A stretch of DNA of 42,980 nucleotides from JAZKIX01 sp040384645 (GCA_040384645.1 JAZKIX010000203.1:1-42980), one strand, 5' to 3'; positions 33,966-41,746 are shown, counted from the first letter of the stretch. Numbers and translations are program-made. The notes: a model not told the origin generated them from the letters alone.

Positions 33966-34169
33966 CTAAAATATCCCTTTTACTAACGCCTGCCATTTGC
34001 AGGCGTTTTTTTGCCTTGCTACTTCACGATAATGCCTGCGCAACGTAGCTTGACCAAATCGACCCTGCCTTAAATTGCGAATGTGCCAGTACGACCGGCG
34101 AATTTCAGAATATATCTGACGCTTTTCCAGTTCCGAAATACTGTCCCGTAAAAACAACTCTATTTGCAT
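33966..34169 (-). CDS. Small Arg-rich frame, doubtful
   Basis: An open frame of 67 codons from an ATG at 34169 (MQIELFLRDSISELEKRQIY...). It is rich in Arg, Gln and aromatic residues and could be a small helical protein, but I recognise nothing in it. Its 3' part includes the opposite-strand terminator hairpin at 33985-34013, which argues against it being real, and no ribosome site is evident. Confidence 0.25.
   Translation of the reverse strand: MQIELFLRDSISELEKRQIYSEIRRSYWHIRNLRQGRFGQATLRRHYREVARQKNACKWQALVKGIF
33985..34013 (+). terminator. Intrinsic terminator downstream of dif
   Basis: A perfect 9-bp stem (AACGCCTGC / GCAGGCGTT) with a 5-nt loop (CATTT) is followed by seven T. No plus-strand gene ends just before it, so it may close a short non-coding transcript arising between 33870 and 33985, or be left over from a lost gene. 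Confidence 0.85.
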
Positions 34170-34205
34170 GGCTGCAATAATACGCAGCCAATGACATTTT
34201 GACAA

Positions 34206-34681
34206 TCAGCGCTGACGTAGTAATTGGGTACGGATCAGCTTCTCGATAACGGCGGCTTTGGTTGGACCTTGAAATTCAAGTAAACGGTTAGCTGTAGCGG
34301 CTTGCATTTCAAACCGACCGTGCTCGCATTTGACGCCGATTCAGGCTCGAATTAATTGCAAATGATCGCAGGCTCATGCTCACGGTATCTGCAAATGAGC
34401 TTGTATTCGTCAGCGCTGGCTTACATTCCATGGCGACGTGCTCGCGCTAACTGCAAATACCGGGAGCCATGGATATCGTCTGTTTGGGGTCTAAACAACC
34501 CGACTACGCTGTCTCGAATATGCTATATCAACCCACATGTGAGACGCGAAAAACGTCTCTATGTCAGCGCCTCGCATGGGTGTACCTGTTCGGTACAATC
34601 GCCTACAGGTAACTTCCGCTTTCGGCCAGAGCTGTCTCCCCCTGTACTTGTATTCGGCTAACTAAGCACCACGTGCTAGCC
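34206..34681. other. Non-coding, apparently decayed stretch
   Basis: I see no gene here. The only sizeable plus-strand frame (34356-34661) has no recognisable domain or ribosome site and a composition like random translation. The segment GTGCTCG with nearby CTGCAAAT recurs loosely (34320-34460), but not as a clean repeat. It is probably the remains of older insertions near the terminus. Confidence 0.4.
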
Positions 34682-34900
34682 ATGCTAAAAAACAAACTCA
34701 ATTGGAAGAGACCACTCTTTTTCGCGCTCTTGCCAATCTTTTTGATTATGATTTTTCTTGGCTTTCCTATCCCAGTGGCGCCACCGCCAGCGACCAAGCC
34801 GGCTCAAGAGCAAACTGTCGTTGTGAAAAAGAAGAGAAAACCTATCGGGTTAACTCCCGAAGCAGACGAACGTAGTGGCAAGTCTGGATCTTTGGAGTAA
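34682..34900 (+). CDS. Possible small single-pass membrane protein
   Basis: A 72-codon frame: a short basic start (MLKNKLNWKRP), one membrane segment (LFFALLPIFLIMIFLGFPIPV), a Pro/Ala stretch and a basic-to-acidic tail (VVVKKKRKPIGLTPEADERS). The composition is protein-like, but no ribosome site is visible and nothing is recognised. It ends about where the decayed IS3 orfA remnant begins, so it may be a gene cut by that insertion. Confidence 0.35.
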   Translation: MLKNKLNWKRPLFFALLPIFLIMIFLGFPIPVAPPPATKPAQEQTVVVKKKRKPIGLTPEADERSGKSGSLE

Positions 34901-34917
34901 GCAGCCTTAAGACTAGC

Positions 34918-35202
34918 CGCTTCTTCGCGAAGTGCGCCGCTTTTTTTTGTGATTTCATTTTCCCGCTTCAGACGGGCGTTCTCAGCACGCAGTCGGGACA
35001 ATTCCATCTGTTCTGGTGCGACAACTTTGCTTCCAGCTCCCTTGAGCTTGTCCGCCGAAGATGCCTCGATTCAGTTGCGCAAGGTCTGGTCATTGATGCC
35101 CAATTCCTTGGTTACTATCACGATCGCTTACCCGTCCTTCACCCGCTTGACTGCAAACTCCTTGAACTGCGCGGGATATGCTTGCTTTAGCATTTTCGTC
35201 AT
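34918..35202 (-). pseudogene. Decayed IS3-family transposase OrfA
   Basis: Read on the minus strand from the ATG at 35202, the translation gives the OrfA of an IS3-family element (QFKEFAVKRVKDG, VTKELGINDQTLRN, GAGSKVVAPEQ, MELSRLRAENARLKRENEI). It is broken by a TAA at 35130-35128 and by a TGA that replaces the conserved Trp of LRNW, and near the 3' end the A8 run is out of frame relative to the usual KKA ending. No OrfB follows. The remnant is therefore dead and truncated, lying between dif and the exporter operon. Confidence 0.85.
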
Positions 35203-35402
35203 TTCACTGTCGTTTAAAGTAACGTTAATTTAAGTCACTTCTGGAAGACGAAAGTTCAGGGGGAGTTATTGTGCGGGTTGACTGATATAAAACAGTGAAT
35301 GAAAATATTTTCTCAATTTAATTTTTATATTCAATCGCAATGTTTTACTACACATAATCAAATCTTGTGCAGATTATATCTGTGAGAGAAATTAATACAA
35401 AT

Positions 35403-35846
35403 TTAATCATATTTTGGTTTTATCTCTAATACAATCTCACAAAAGTGAGTCTCAAATTCATCTCTCATGTATCGAGTTTTTTTATTGGAAGGATTCAACA
35501 CAGTAAATACATTTTTTTCGATTTTACTGAGCACAACGAATTGCTTCATGTCCCAATGCAAAATACAAGGCAGTTTTAAATTTTCAATTTCCTCTATCGA
35601 ACAATGTAAAGGTTTTGTTATAAGTTTATGATGAGAAAATATATCTATCATTGACTTTAAACTCATTCCTATTGAATGATGTGGATACTTTCCTCGTAAT
35701 GTTATGAGATCTTCTGCGACTTCATGTGCTAGGAATATCATTGCCACACAAGCCAATCCATCTTCCCCTGGCTGGCCTTGACGAATCAGTCTCGAAGTAT
35801 CGTTTTTCAATACATTTTTTTGGAATAGAGTTAAGAAAAATGACAT
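35403..35846 (-). CDS. Free-standing C39-like domain, catalytically degenerate
   Basis: A 147-residue protein with the fold marks of a C39 peptidase but no transporter domains. Compared with the exporter of the same operon (NAECGLVCLAM, LPCILHW, TLHDPAFGER), it reads PGEDGLACVAM, LPCILHW and TVLNPSNKK: the catalytic Cys is Asp29 and the triad Asp is Asn118, while His97 remains. It should therefore bind but not cut, like the C39-like domain of HlyB, here as a separate protein. There is no signal peptide. It is the last gene, its ATG overlapping the glycosyltransferase stop by one base (TAATG). A role in holding the precursor leader for modification or export is inferred. Confidence 0.8.
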   Translation of the reverse strand: MSFFLTLFQKNVLKNDTSRLIRQGQPGEDGLACVAMIFLAHEVAEDLITLRGKYPHHSIGMSLKSMIDIFSHHKLITKPLHCSIEEIENLKLPCILHWDMKQFVVLSKIEKNVFTVLNPSNKKTRYMRDEFETHFCEIVLEIKPKYD

Positions 35847-37108
35847 TATGCTTGATCCAATTCCTTAATTTTTCGCTCGATGATATTACAAGCTTTCTCG
35901 ATTGCATTGCTACGTTTTACGTCTGCAGAATAAAGTAAGTAGTTCCGATTATGTGGTGCATCGTGGATTATTTTTTTCAGAATGAGCACGGCCAATTCCG
36001 CTGTAAAATTTTTTGCCAACAAAAAGTGTCCAAGACCTAATTTGCGAATGCGATTGGCGTTATCTGGCTGGTCATACTTCAACGGGCGTATAAGCTGAGG
36101 AATCCCAGCTTTAATTGCCGCCGCAGTGGTTCCGACGCCGCCATGATGAACTATGGCCTTACACTTTGGTAAAATATATTCGAAATCAACATATTTCATC
36201 TGTTTAAAATATGGCAAACTTTTATGAATATCTTGAAACTCGTTGCCTCCCACAAATAGCCCCGGCGTATTTAATAGACTACATATTTTTTTAGCTTCAT
36301 TAATAAATGCCGCGGTGTCCTGCACTCCTGTCCCCGTTGTGAAAATTATTGGCGTTCCTTGCTCTTCAATAAAAGCATCCGCCTCTTGTTGTGACGGTTC
36401 GTGTTGGTATTTAAAGAATGGAAATCCTACTAGTTGAATATTTTTAACCCAATCTTTCTGTCGCATACCGAACCACTCAGGGAAAAAGCAAATATTGACT
36501 ATCTCATTTTTATAGGAGCCATCAATTTTCAGAGCACCAATTTTCTTTCTTTCTATCAAATGCATTCGATTCCATTTATTTAGTCTATTGCCAGCAGTAA
36601 ACACCTTCCAAATTATTTTCAAGGTGAATTTATTAATTGGTGAGGGCACCCAAGATGGCAATAACCAACAAAATGGCGCTGGAGGTGCAATAAATGAGAA
36701 AAATTGATTTGGAGAAAGAACAATTGATACTTTTGGAATGCCAAGTTTTTCTGCCGCAGCACGCGCACCATCATATGAAAAAAGGCTAACGACCATTAAA
36801 TTTTTGTTGTCTTTGTAGGCGTCAATCACATAGTCGTAAGCAGGTCGAAAAGCGGGTGCATGATATAAACCAAAAATGGAATTATCGTCTTTGCTATAGT
36901 CCCAACATTCTTTGGAATTTCCAAGCTGATAATGCTCTTCCGTACCGATCGAAAAATAATTTATACCTAACTCAACGAGTAATGGTATGAAATGATCATT
37001 GGTAAGAAACGTTACATCGAATCGCTTTTCTTTCATGTGCAATGCCATCGCAAGTAGAGGATTTATATCCCCACTTGTACCTATGACAGAAAATATAATT
37101 TTTCGCAT
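35846..37108 (-). CDS. GT1-family (MGT/UGT-like) glycosyltransferase
   Basis: A 420-residue GT-B glycosyltransferase. The N-terminus (MRKIIFSVIGTSGDINPLLAMA) is the acceptor domain start of MGT/GtfB/sterol-glucosyltransferase-like enzymes, and the C-terminal donor site shows HHGGVGTTAAAIKAGIPQLI (from 321) and the DQ pair (YDQPDNANRI, 346-347). This class uses nucleotide-activated sugars and acts on small molecules, lipids or peptides. It sits between the precursor peptide gene and the pseudopeptidase gene, so glycosylation of the peptide is the simplest inference; a diffusible acceptor, as for IroB/MceC with enterobactin, is an alternative. The gene is AT-rich compared with the core. Confidence 0.9.
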   Translation of the reverse strand: MRKIIFSVIGTSGDINPLLAMALHMKEKRFDVTFLTNDHFIPLLVELGINYFSIGTEEHYQLGNSKECWDYSKDDNSIFGLYHAPAFRPAYDYVIDAYKDNKNLMVVSLFSYDGARAAAEKLGIPKVSIVLSPNQFFSFIAPPAPFCWLLPSWVPSPINKFTLKIIWKVFTAGNRLNKWNRMHLIERKKIGALKIDGSYKNEIVNICFFPEWFGMRQKDWVKNIQLVGFPFFKYQHEPSQQEADAFIEEQGTPIIFTTGTGVQDTAAFINEAKKICSLLNTPGLFVGGNEFQDIHKSLPYFKQMKYVDFEYILPKCKAIVHHGGVGTTAAAIKAGIPQLIRPLKYDQPDNANRIRKLGLGHFLLAKNFTAELAVLILKKIIHDAPHNRNYLLYSADVKRSNAIEKACNIIERKIKELDQA

Positions 37109-37120
37109 ACGACAATGTTC

Positions 37121-37153
37121 TTAAAAGAGGGGGGCGCTACTGGCTGCCACCCC
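37121..37153 (-). terminator. Possible leaky terminator between precursor and glycosyltransferase genes
   Basis: On the minus strand a G-rich arm (GGGGTGGC) and a C-rich arm (GCGCCCCCC) are separated by eight bases and followed by TCTTTTAA. Pairing is imperfect beyond the first four G-C pairs. Placed 10 nt after the precursor stop, it could reduce read-through so that the peptide is made in excess over the enzymes. Confidence 0.35.
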
Positions 37154-37163
37154 TTGTTTCTAT

Positions 37164-37412
37164 TTAGAAGCCACACCAATATCCGGGTCTGAAAGTGACG
37201 GCCCATGCACCCCCGCCTCCGCCCCAATCATAATTAGCGCTTGCTACGCCACTTGCTGCCAATTCTTTTTGATTGGGTTGTGCGGACAAATAGCTGCTAT
37301 ATGCCGCTTTCATAAACTCAGCTGGAATAGATTGTGATGATTTTGAAAATTCTTCAAAATTCATAATCCCCCCCCCAATTGCCAAAATTTCATTCATGGT
37401 TAATTCACGCAT
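37164..37412 (-). CDS. Double-glycine leader precursor peptide (microcin/RiPP candidate)
   Basis: An 82-residue peptide that I take as the substrate of the adjacent C39 exporter. Its start (MRELTMNEILAIGGG) matches the proteobacterial double-glycine leader pattern MRELTxxEIxxVxGG; cleavage after Gly15 would release a 67-residue product starting IMNFEEF. The mature part has a Ser/Ala/Gln-rich helix-like half and a striking C-terminus, YDWGGGGGAWAV followed by TFRPGYWCGF, with one Cys (C80). No similar bacteriocin is known to me. A GGAAAT site precedes the ATG. A G9 tract (37368-37376) encodes Gly13-15. Next downstream are the glycosyltransferase and pseudopeptidase genes; no obvious immunity gene is seen. 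Confidence 0.85.
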   Translation of the reverse strand: MRELTMNEILAIGGGIMNFEEFSKSSQSIPAEFMKAAYSSYLSAQPNQKELAASGVASANYDWGGGGGAWAVTFRPGYWCGF

Positions 37413-37443
37413 TATATTTCCATTTTTTAAACGTTAAATAGGT

Positions 37444-37491
37444 TTACGCACAAACAAGACGAGCAAGATCCAATTTTTTTAATTTCTCAAT
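37444..37491 (-). other. Strong Shine-Dalgarno with a 15-codon frame
   Basis: In the 111-nt gap between the exporter stop and the precursor start, an AAGGAGG site (37495-37501, minus strand) lies three bases before an ATT codon opening a 15-codon frame (IEKLKKLDLARLVCA, then TAA). ATT is a rare start, so this may be a leader peptide, a relic of a second precursor, or only a ribosome standby site for the precursor gene. Confidence 0.25.
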
Positions 37492-37523
37492 ATGCCTCCT
37501 TTTCTATTAAATGTTAAAAAATA

Positions 37524-39737
37524 TCACTCACTATTATGATGATTAGTAAGGTTTATCTGTCTTCCTGCAGATTTGACCGTTTCCGGTCTGTGGGCAACAA
37601 TTATGCGTGTAATATCGAGCTGCTTAATGTGTTGATTAACCAGCGATTCGTTATTGACATCGAGATGGCTTGTTGCTTCATCGAGGAAAAGAATGCGGGG
37701 GTTTCTATAGAGCGCTCGCGCTAAAATAACGCGCTGCTTTTGGCCGCCGCTTAAACTGGTGCCCATATCTCCTACCAACGTGTTGTAATTCATGGGCATA
37801 TTGTTAATTTCTTGCTCTATACACGCCATACGCGCGCACTCATATACTTGTTCCAAATTGACTTGTGGCGCAAAGCACGCGATATTTTCTGCTATGTCGC
37901 CACTCAACAATTGATCCTCTTGCATGACAGCCGCAATCTGGCTGCGGTAGTGGGATAATTGCTTCAGTGGTACGTCATCGATCAATATCTCCCCTCCCGA
38001 AGGCGTTATTAACCCCATCAAACATTTCAATAAGGTCGTTTTTCCGCAGCCGCTTGCACCCGTAATGGCAACGGTTTCTCCGGGATGTATTGCAAAATTA
38101 AGATTTTTAAAAACATAGGCTTCATTTTCACCATAACGATAGGAGAGATTTTTTACTTCAATTTTCCCAACAATTTTTTTACCATGTAAGGCGTTCTGCG
38201 CGTAAGTAGATTCTGACAAGCAATTAATCCCCGAAGCTGCCGTTAATAATTGTTCGTCGAGATTGGCTGTTATGCGTGCATCAATATCCTCTGGCTCTGT
38301 AAATGCGATATCTGCAAGACGATTTAAATAAAGTCCTAACATTTTGAATTCAATCCACTGAGCAATTAAACTATCCATTGCACTTATAAAACGCGCTTTG
38401 TAACTCATAAAAGCATAAAGCATTCCGAGCGAAATAATATTCCCCATAACAGCGGTAGCGGCAAAATAGACGACTAATATATTTTCGACCCCAAAAAGTA
38501 GTCCATTTATCACTCCATAACCAATTCCCCATCGAGAGGTCTTAATATTTTTATTCATTGAATTGGCTAAATGGTTTTGCCATTGGTGTTGGCGATCATT
38601 CTCTTTCTGGAAAATTTTTATAGTTTGAATTGCGTGAATAGATTCCATAAAGTGCGAATTTTCTTTGGCGCTAGCAATTATGCTTTCTTCGGTAAGTAGT
38701 CTGAAAGGACGATACATTAACCAGCGGAGTACCCCATAAATAGTAACCACACTGATTACTATGAGCGATAAGCGCATGTCGTAAAAAAACATCGCAGCAA
38801 GCGTTATGAATGCCATAAGGCCATCAACAACTGCAGTGATCAAACCCGTAGTTAAAAGACTTCGTACATTTCCCAAAGCACCAAACCGGGAAATAATATC
38901 TCCCATATGGCGTTTTGCAAAATAATCCATCGGCAAGCGAATTAAATGTCTAAATAAATTTGCAGACATTTGCATGCTTAAACGATTCGACAAATACAAA
39001 ATAACCATTGAGCGCAATGCAGTCGTACCGATTTGGATTAGTAGAAGCAACGCAAAACCTAAAGCAAGCACTATCAACAGATTATTGTCTTGCCTTGGCA
39101 ACACGTCATCTACGATGGTTTGCATATAAAAAGGTAATGCCAGCGCAAAAATTTGAAGCATCAATGAAAGTATTACGACTTGTGTAAGGCTACGTTTCAA
39201 TCCGACAATGCTCGACCAAAAATGACTTAACGTAAGAAATTCTTTTTCTTCGCCTTTTTTAAATTCTTGTGTAGGAGTTAGTTCTAATACAATCCCTGTA
39301 AAATTATTACTAAATGTTTTGTTATCTAGAGTTCGCTCCCCGAACGCAGGATCGTGCAAGGTGTATCGGTTTTTTTTGATAGATTTCAATACAACAAAAT
39401 GATTGAGACTCCAGTGCAAAATGCACGGTAGCTGTACGTGTTTCAATTCATCGACTTCAACACGCAACGCGCGTGGCGAAAAATGCAAGCGCACTGCCAT
39501 TTCCATAATGTTTTTCAAACCTGTGCCATTGCTTGATATCGAAAATTTACGACGGAGACTCGTCATATCGGTTTCAAAACCGTGATAGCCAGAAATCATC
39601 GCTAAACATACTAATCCGCATTCTGCATTTTCCGTTTGAACAATCACCGGCAAACGTTTTCGATTATTGAAGTTCAATAAATTTTCCGGACGTTGATTAG
39701 GTTCTACAGGCACGTTTATTGAAACACGGTCATTCAT
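37524..39737 (-). CDS. C39 peptidase-containing ABC exporter (PCAT)
   Basis: A 737-residue bacteriocin-type exporter that cleaves double-glycine leaders and exports the peptide. N-terminal C39 peptidase with full triad: C40 (ENAECGLVCLAM), H108 (PCILHWSLNHF) and D129 (LHDPAFGER). A six-helix membrane domain (about 170-440) is followed by the nucleotide-binding domain with Walker A (GASGCGKTTLLK), Q-loop, signature (SLSGGQKQRVILARAL), Walker B (RILFLDEATSHLD) and H-loop (IIVAHRPETV). It is transcribed right after the HlyD gene (2-nt gap) and 111 nt before the precursor gene. With HlyD and an outer-membrane TolC encoded elsewhere, it should form a type I-like secretion path. Confidence 0.95.
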   Translation of the reverse strand: MNDRVSINVPVEPNQRPENLLNFNNRKRLPVIVQTENAECGLVCLAMISGYHGFETDMTSLRRKFSISSNGTGLKNIMEMAVRLHFSPRALRVEVDELKHVQLPCILHWSLNHFVVLKSIKKNRYTLHDPAFGERTLDNKTFSNNFTGIVLELTPTQEFKKGEEKEFLTLSHFWSSIVGLKRSLTQVVILSLMLQIFALALPFYMQTIVDDVLPRQDNNLLIVLALGFALLLLIQIGTTALRSMVILYLSNRLSMQMSANLFRHLIRLPMDYFAKRHMGDIISRFGALGNVRSLLTTGLITAVVDGLMAFITLAAMFFYDMRLSLIVISVVTIYGVLRWLMYRPFRLLTEESIIASAKENSHFMESIHAIQTIKIFQKENDRQHQWQNHLANSMNKNIKTSRWGIGYGVINGLLFGVENILVVYFAATAVMGNIISLGMLYAFMSYKARFISAMDSLIAQWIEFKMLGLYLNRLADIAFTEPEDIDARITANLDEQLLTAASGINCLSESTYAQNALHGKKIVGKIEVKNLSYRYGENEAYVFKNLNFAIHPGETVAITGASGCGKTTLLKCLMGLITPSGGEILIDDVPLKQLSHYRSQIAAVMQEDQLLSGDIAENIACFAPQVNLEQVYECARMACIEQEINNMPMNYNTLVGDMGTSLSGGQKQRVILARALYRNPRILFLDEATSHLDVNNESLVNQHIKQLDITRIIVAHRPETVKSAGRQINLTNHHNSE

Positions 39738-39739
39738 AA

Positions 39740-41011
39740 TTAAATGCGCCCTTTTAAGCTATAAATGGGTTCAAATAACCATTGAATAAGAGGCCGATCT
39801 CCTAAGCTTATATCCGCAGATATTGTCATACCTGGTTTTAATGCAAAGTCCCTGTTGTAAGCCTGTACATTTGGCTTGTTCAGCAATGCAGTAACGCGAT
39901 ATACAGGCTCATTGAGTGTGAAAGGCACATTTAATAATTCATTGGGAAGAAGCAAAGTTTTAGACACTTGAGAAATTGCTCCGCCATGAATACCAAATTT
40001 CTGATAAGGAAAAGCATCGTAGCGAATAGCGAGTGATTGTCCGAGCTCGACAAAACCTATCGACCGTACTGGAACCAGCAATTGTGCGGTTAATTGTGCG
40101 TCATCGGGAAAGAGCGTCAGCAACGGAATATTATTATTTGCAGTAGTTTTTTGGCCGTCACGAGCTTGGATATTATTAACAGTACCCGCTCTAGGCGCTT
40201 TTATTATTTGAGAATCACGACTACCTAGCTGCACAATTTGTTGCGAAATTTCACTCAAGCTACCTTTTAGCTGATCTATTTTGTTGGCCTTATTATCTGG
40301 TAGCAGTTTGAGTTCTGTTTGTAGTTGCTCAATAATGTTTTTTTGTGATATTTGGCTACGTAAAAAGCTCTGCTGATCGCTCTTTAAGGCTAATTCTTGC
40401 GCGATAGCGCTATCAAAAGCGACTGAAGAAACATGGCCATCGCGTTTAAGCGCGCGAAAGCGCTCAACTTGTGTGCTGATTAATGTATATCGATCATTCA
40501 GAGTGCTTAATTGCGTACCAATCAGTTGTAAGTCTTGCTGCGCAGAGATTATTTTCTTGACGATATCCTTGGCATGCATTTCATAGGTTGTATGTGTGCG
40601 AGCCAGTTGCTCTTTAAGCATTTTTTGCTGGTTATTGTATTCACGCAATAAATTAACACTCAGATTATCGCCAGATGCAAGAATACGCTCATCAATTATT
40701 ACCAATAGGGGTTGATCTTTAGCGACCAATTCACCTTCCGTCACAAGAACTTTTTTGACAATACCAGTTGTTTCAGCATAGACGCGGGTAATACCTTCTG
40801 GGGGTTCCAGCCAGCCAATAACTGTTTCTTTACGAGAGTAGGTACTTAAAACCAGCCATATTAAAACCATGACTACCCACAAGAACAAACAGCTTGTGAG
40901 TATCGAGTGAGAGAGTTGAGGTAATAGAAGTACATCGCCATGGAGGCGATGTTTATAATATTCGAGAGATTGACGGCGAAATAAGCTCACAAAAATCCTA
41001 ATTAGGCGCAT
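39740..41011 (-). CDS. HlyD-family membrane fusion protein
   Basis: A periplasmic adaptor of 423 residues that links the ABC exporter to an outer-membrane channel. After a short cytoplasmic N-terminus (MRLIRIFVSLFRRQSLEYYKHRLHG) comes one membrane segment (ILTSCLFLWVVMVLIWLVLSTY), the first biotinyl-lipoyl half (VYAETTGIVKKVLVTEGELVAKDQPLLVI), a long coiled-coil hairpin (about 115-270) and the second half (IIKAPRAGTVNNIQARDGQ), then a beta-barrel with PGMTISADISLG. The ATG at 41011 is taken as start; a TTG at 41035 would add eight residues. It is the first gene of the exporter operon and resembles CvaA-type bacteriocin adaptors. Confidence 0.93.
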   Translation of the reverse strand: MRLIRIFVSLFRRQSLEYYKHRLHGDVLLLPQLSHSILTSCLFLWVVMVLIWLVLSTYSRKETVIGWLEPPEGITRVYAETTGIVKKVLVTEGELVAKDQPLLVIIDERILASGDNLSVNLLREYNNQQKMLKEQLARTHTTYEMHAKDIVKKIISAQQDLQLIGTQLSTLNDRYTLISTQVERFRALKRDGHVSSVAFDSAIAQELALKSDQQSFLRSQISQKNIIEQLQTELKLLPDNKANKIDQLKGSLSEISQQIVQLGSRDSQIIKAPRAGTVNNIQARDGQKTTANNNIPLLTLFPDDAQLTAQLLVPVRSIGFVELGQSLAIRYDAFPYQKFGIHGGAISQVSKTLLLPNELLNVPFTLNEPVYRVTALLNKPNVQAYNRDFALKPGMTISADISLGDRPLIQWLFEPIYSLKGRI

Positions 41012-41103
41012 GTTTGTTACTGGCTCTGTTCGCAACAGATTGGCGTACGGTCACTTTAATAGCCAAACGCTTTTACTTTGCATTAATTTGCAGCTCCCGT
41101 TGT

Positions 41104-41156
41104 ATCACTTCCCTTCTAGGCACTTAAAGTGTAAATCTCACCTAGGTAGAAGTGAT
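41104..41156. promoter_or_regulatory. Nested inverted repeat upstream of the exporter operon
   Basis: About 90 bp before the HlyD start lies an interrupted palindrome: ATCACTTC (41104-41111) pairs with GAAGTGAT (41149-41156), CTAGG (41116-41120) pairs with CCTAG (41141-41145), and the loop opens with the palindrome CACTTAAAGTG (41121-41131). No T run follows. It may be an operator for a regulator of the operon, or a structured leader. Confidence 0.45.
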
Positions 41157-41358
41157 GCGATTGAACTAATAACCGTATCTAACAGCATGAAAAGGCTGTA
41201 AGTTACGAATACTGCAAAAAACTGATTTTAAATTTTAGCGTGAGGTAGTCAGTAAAGCAACAAACGCATTATGTCAGTATGTCCGATTACGGACGTTTGT
41301 TTTGGATTCGTGTAGTACTCCACATTTGCTAGGATACTTTGATTTGCCGCTGACATGA

Positions 41359-41746
41359 CTAAATTAGACATCCCCCAAAATGTGAAAGTATAAGAAATAG
41401 CCGCCGGTTAACGCCTTGAAAGCTTAATTGAAAATCAGGATGGAAATGCCGGATTCGGTTAAGCCACAAATTTTGTTGCTTAACTTTAGGTCGCTTATAA
41501 AAGCCAAGGACTGACATTTTTTCAGTTCGGCATCGTTCAAGTAACTGCATATTTTCAATATGTCCACCTTGATTTTGCTTGTATCCAGGCAAAACCGACA
41601 ACTTGCTGAAGTTCGCAACAAAACTTTTTTCCATCGGAATACGCCGAAAAAATCGCCCAATCGCGCTGCTTTGACTGCTTCCCATGGTGGTTGATCGCGA
41701 TTTTGAGACTATTCAGTTGCCGGGAATTATGACGTCCGTTAGGCAA
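41359..41746 (-). pseudogene. Unrecognised, possibly frameshifted coding remnant
   Basis: The 720-nt spacer between the hybrid kinase and the HlyD gene holds no intact gene. On the minus strand three overlapping frames look partly protein-like: one around 41746-41555 (DWAIFSAYSDGKKFCCEL), then another around 41660-41424 (LKKCQSLAFISDLKLSNKI). Their order would fit a gene broken by frameshifts, but I do not recognise any family. The remaining part of the spacer (41157-41358) is AT-rich without visible features apart from a GTCCGATTACGGAC palindrome (41280-41293). Confidence 0.25.

Noticed and set aside
37590..37610. A second Xer site in the exporter gene (AATTATGCGTG)
   Set aside because: It is a single half-site inside a conserved ATPase-domain coding region.
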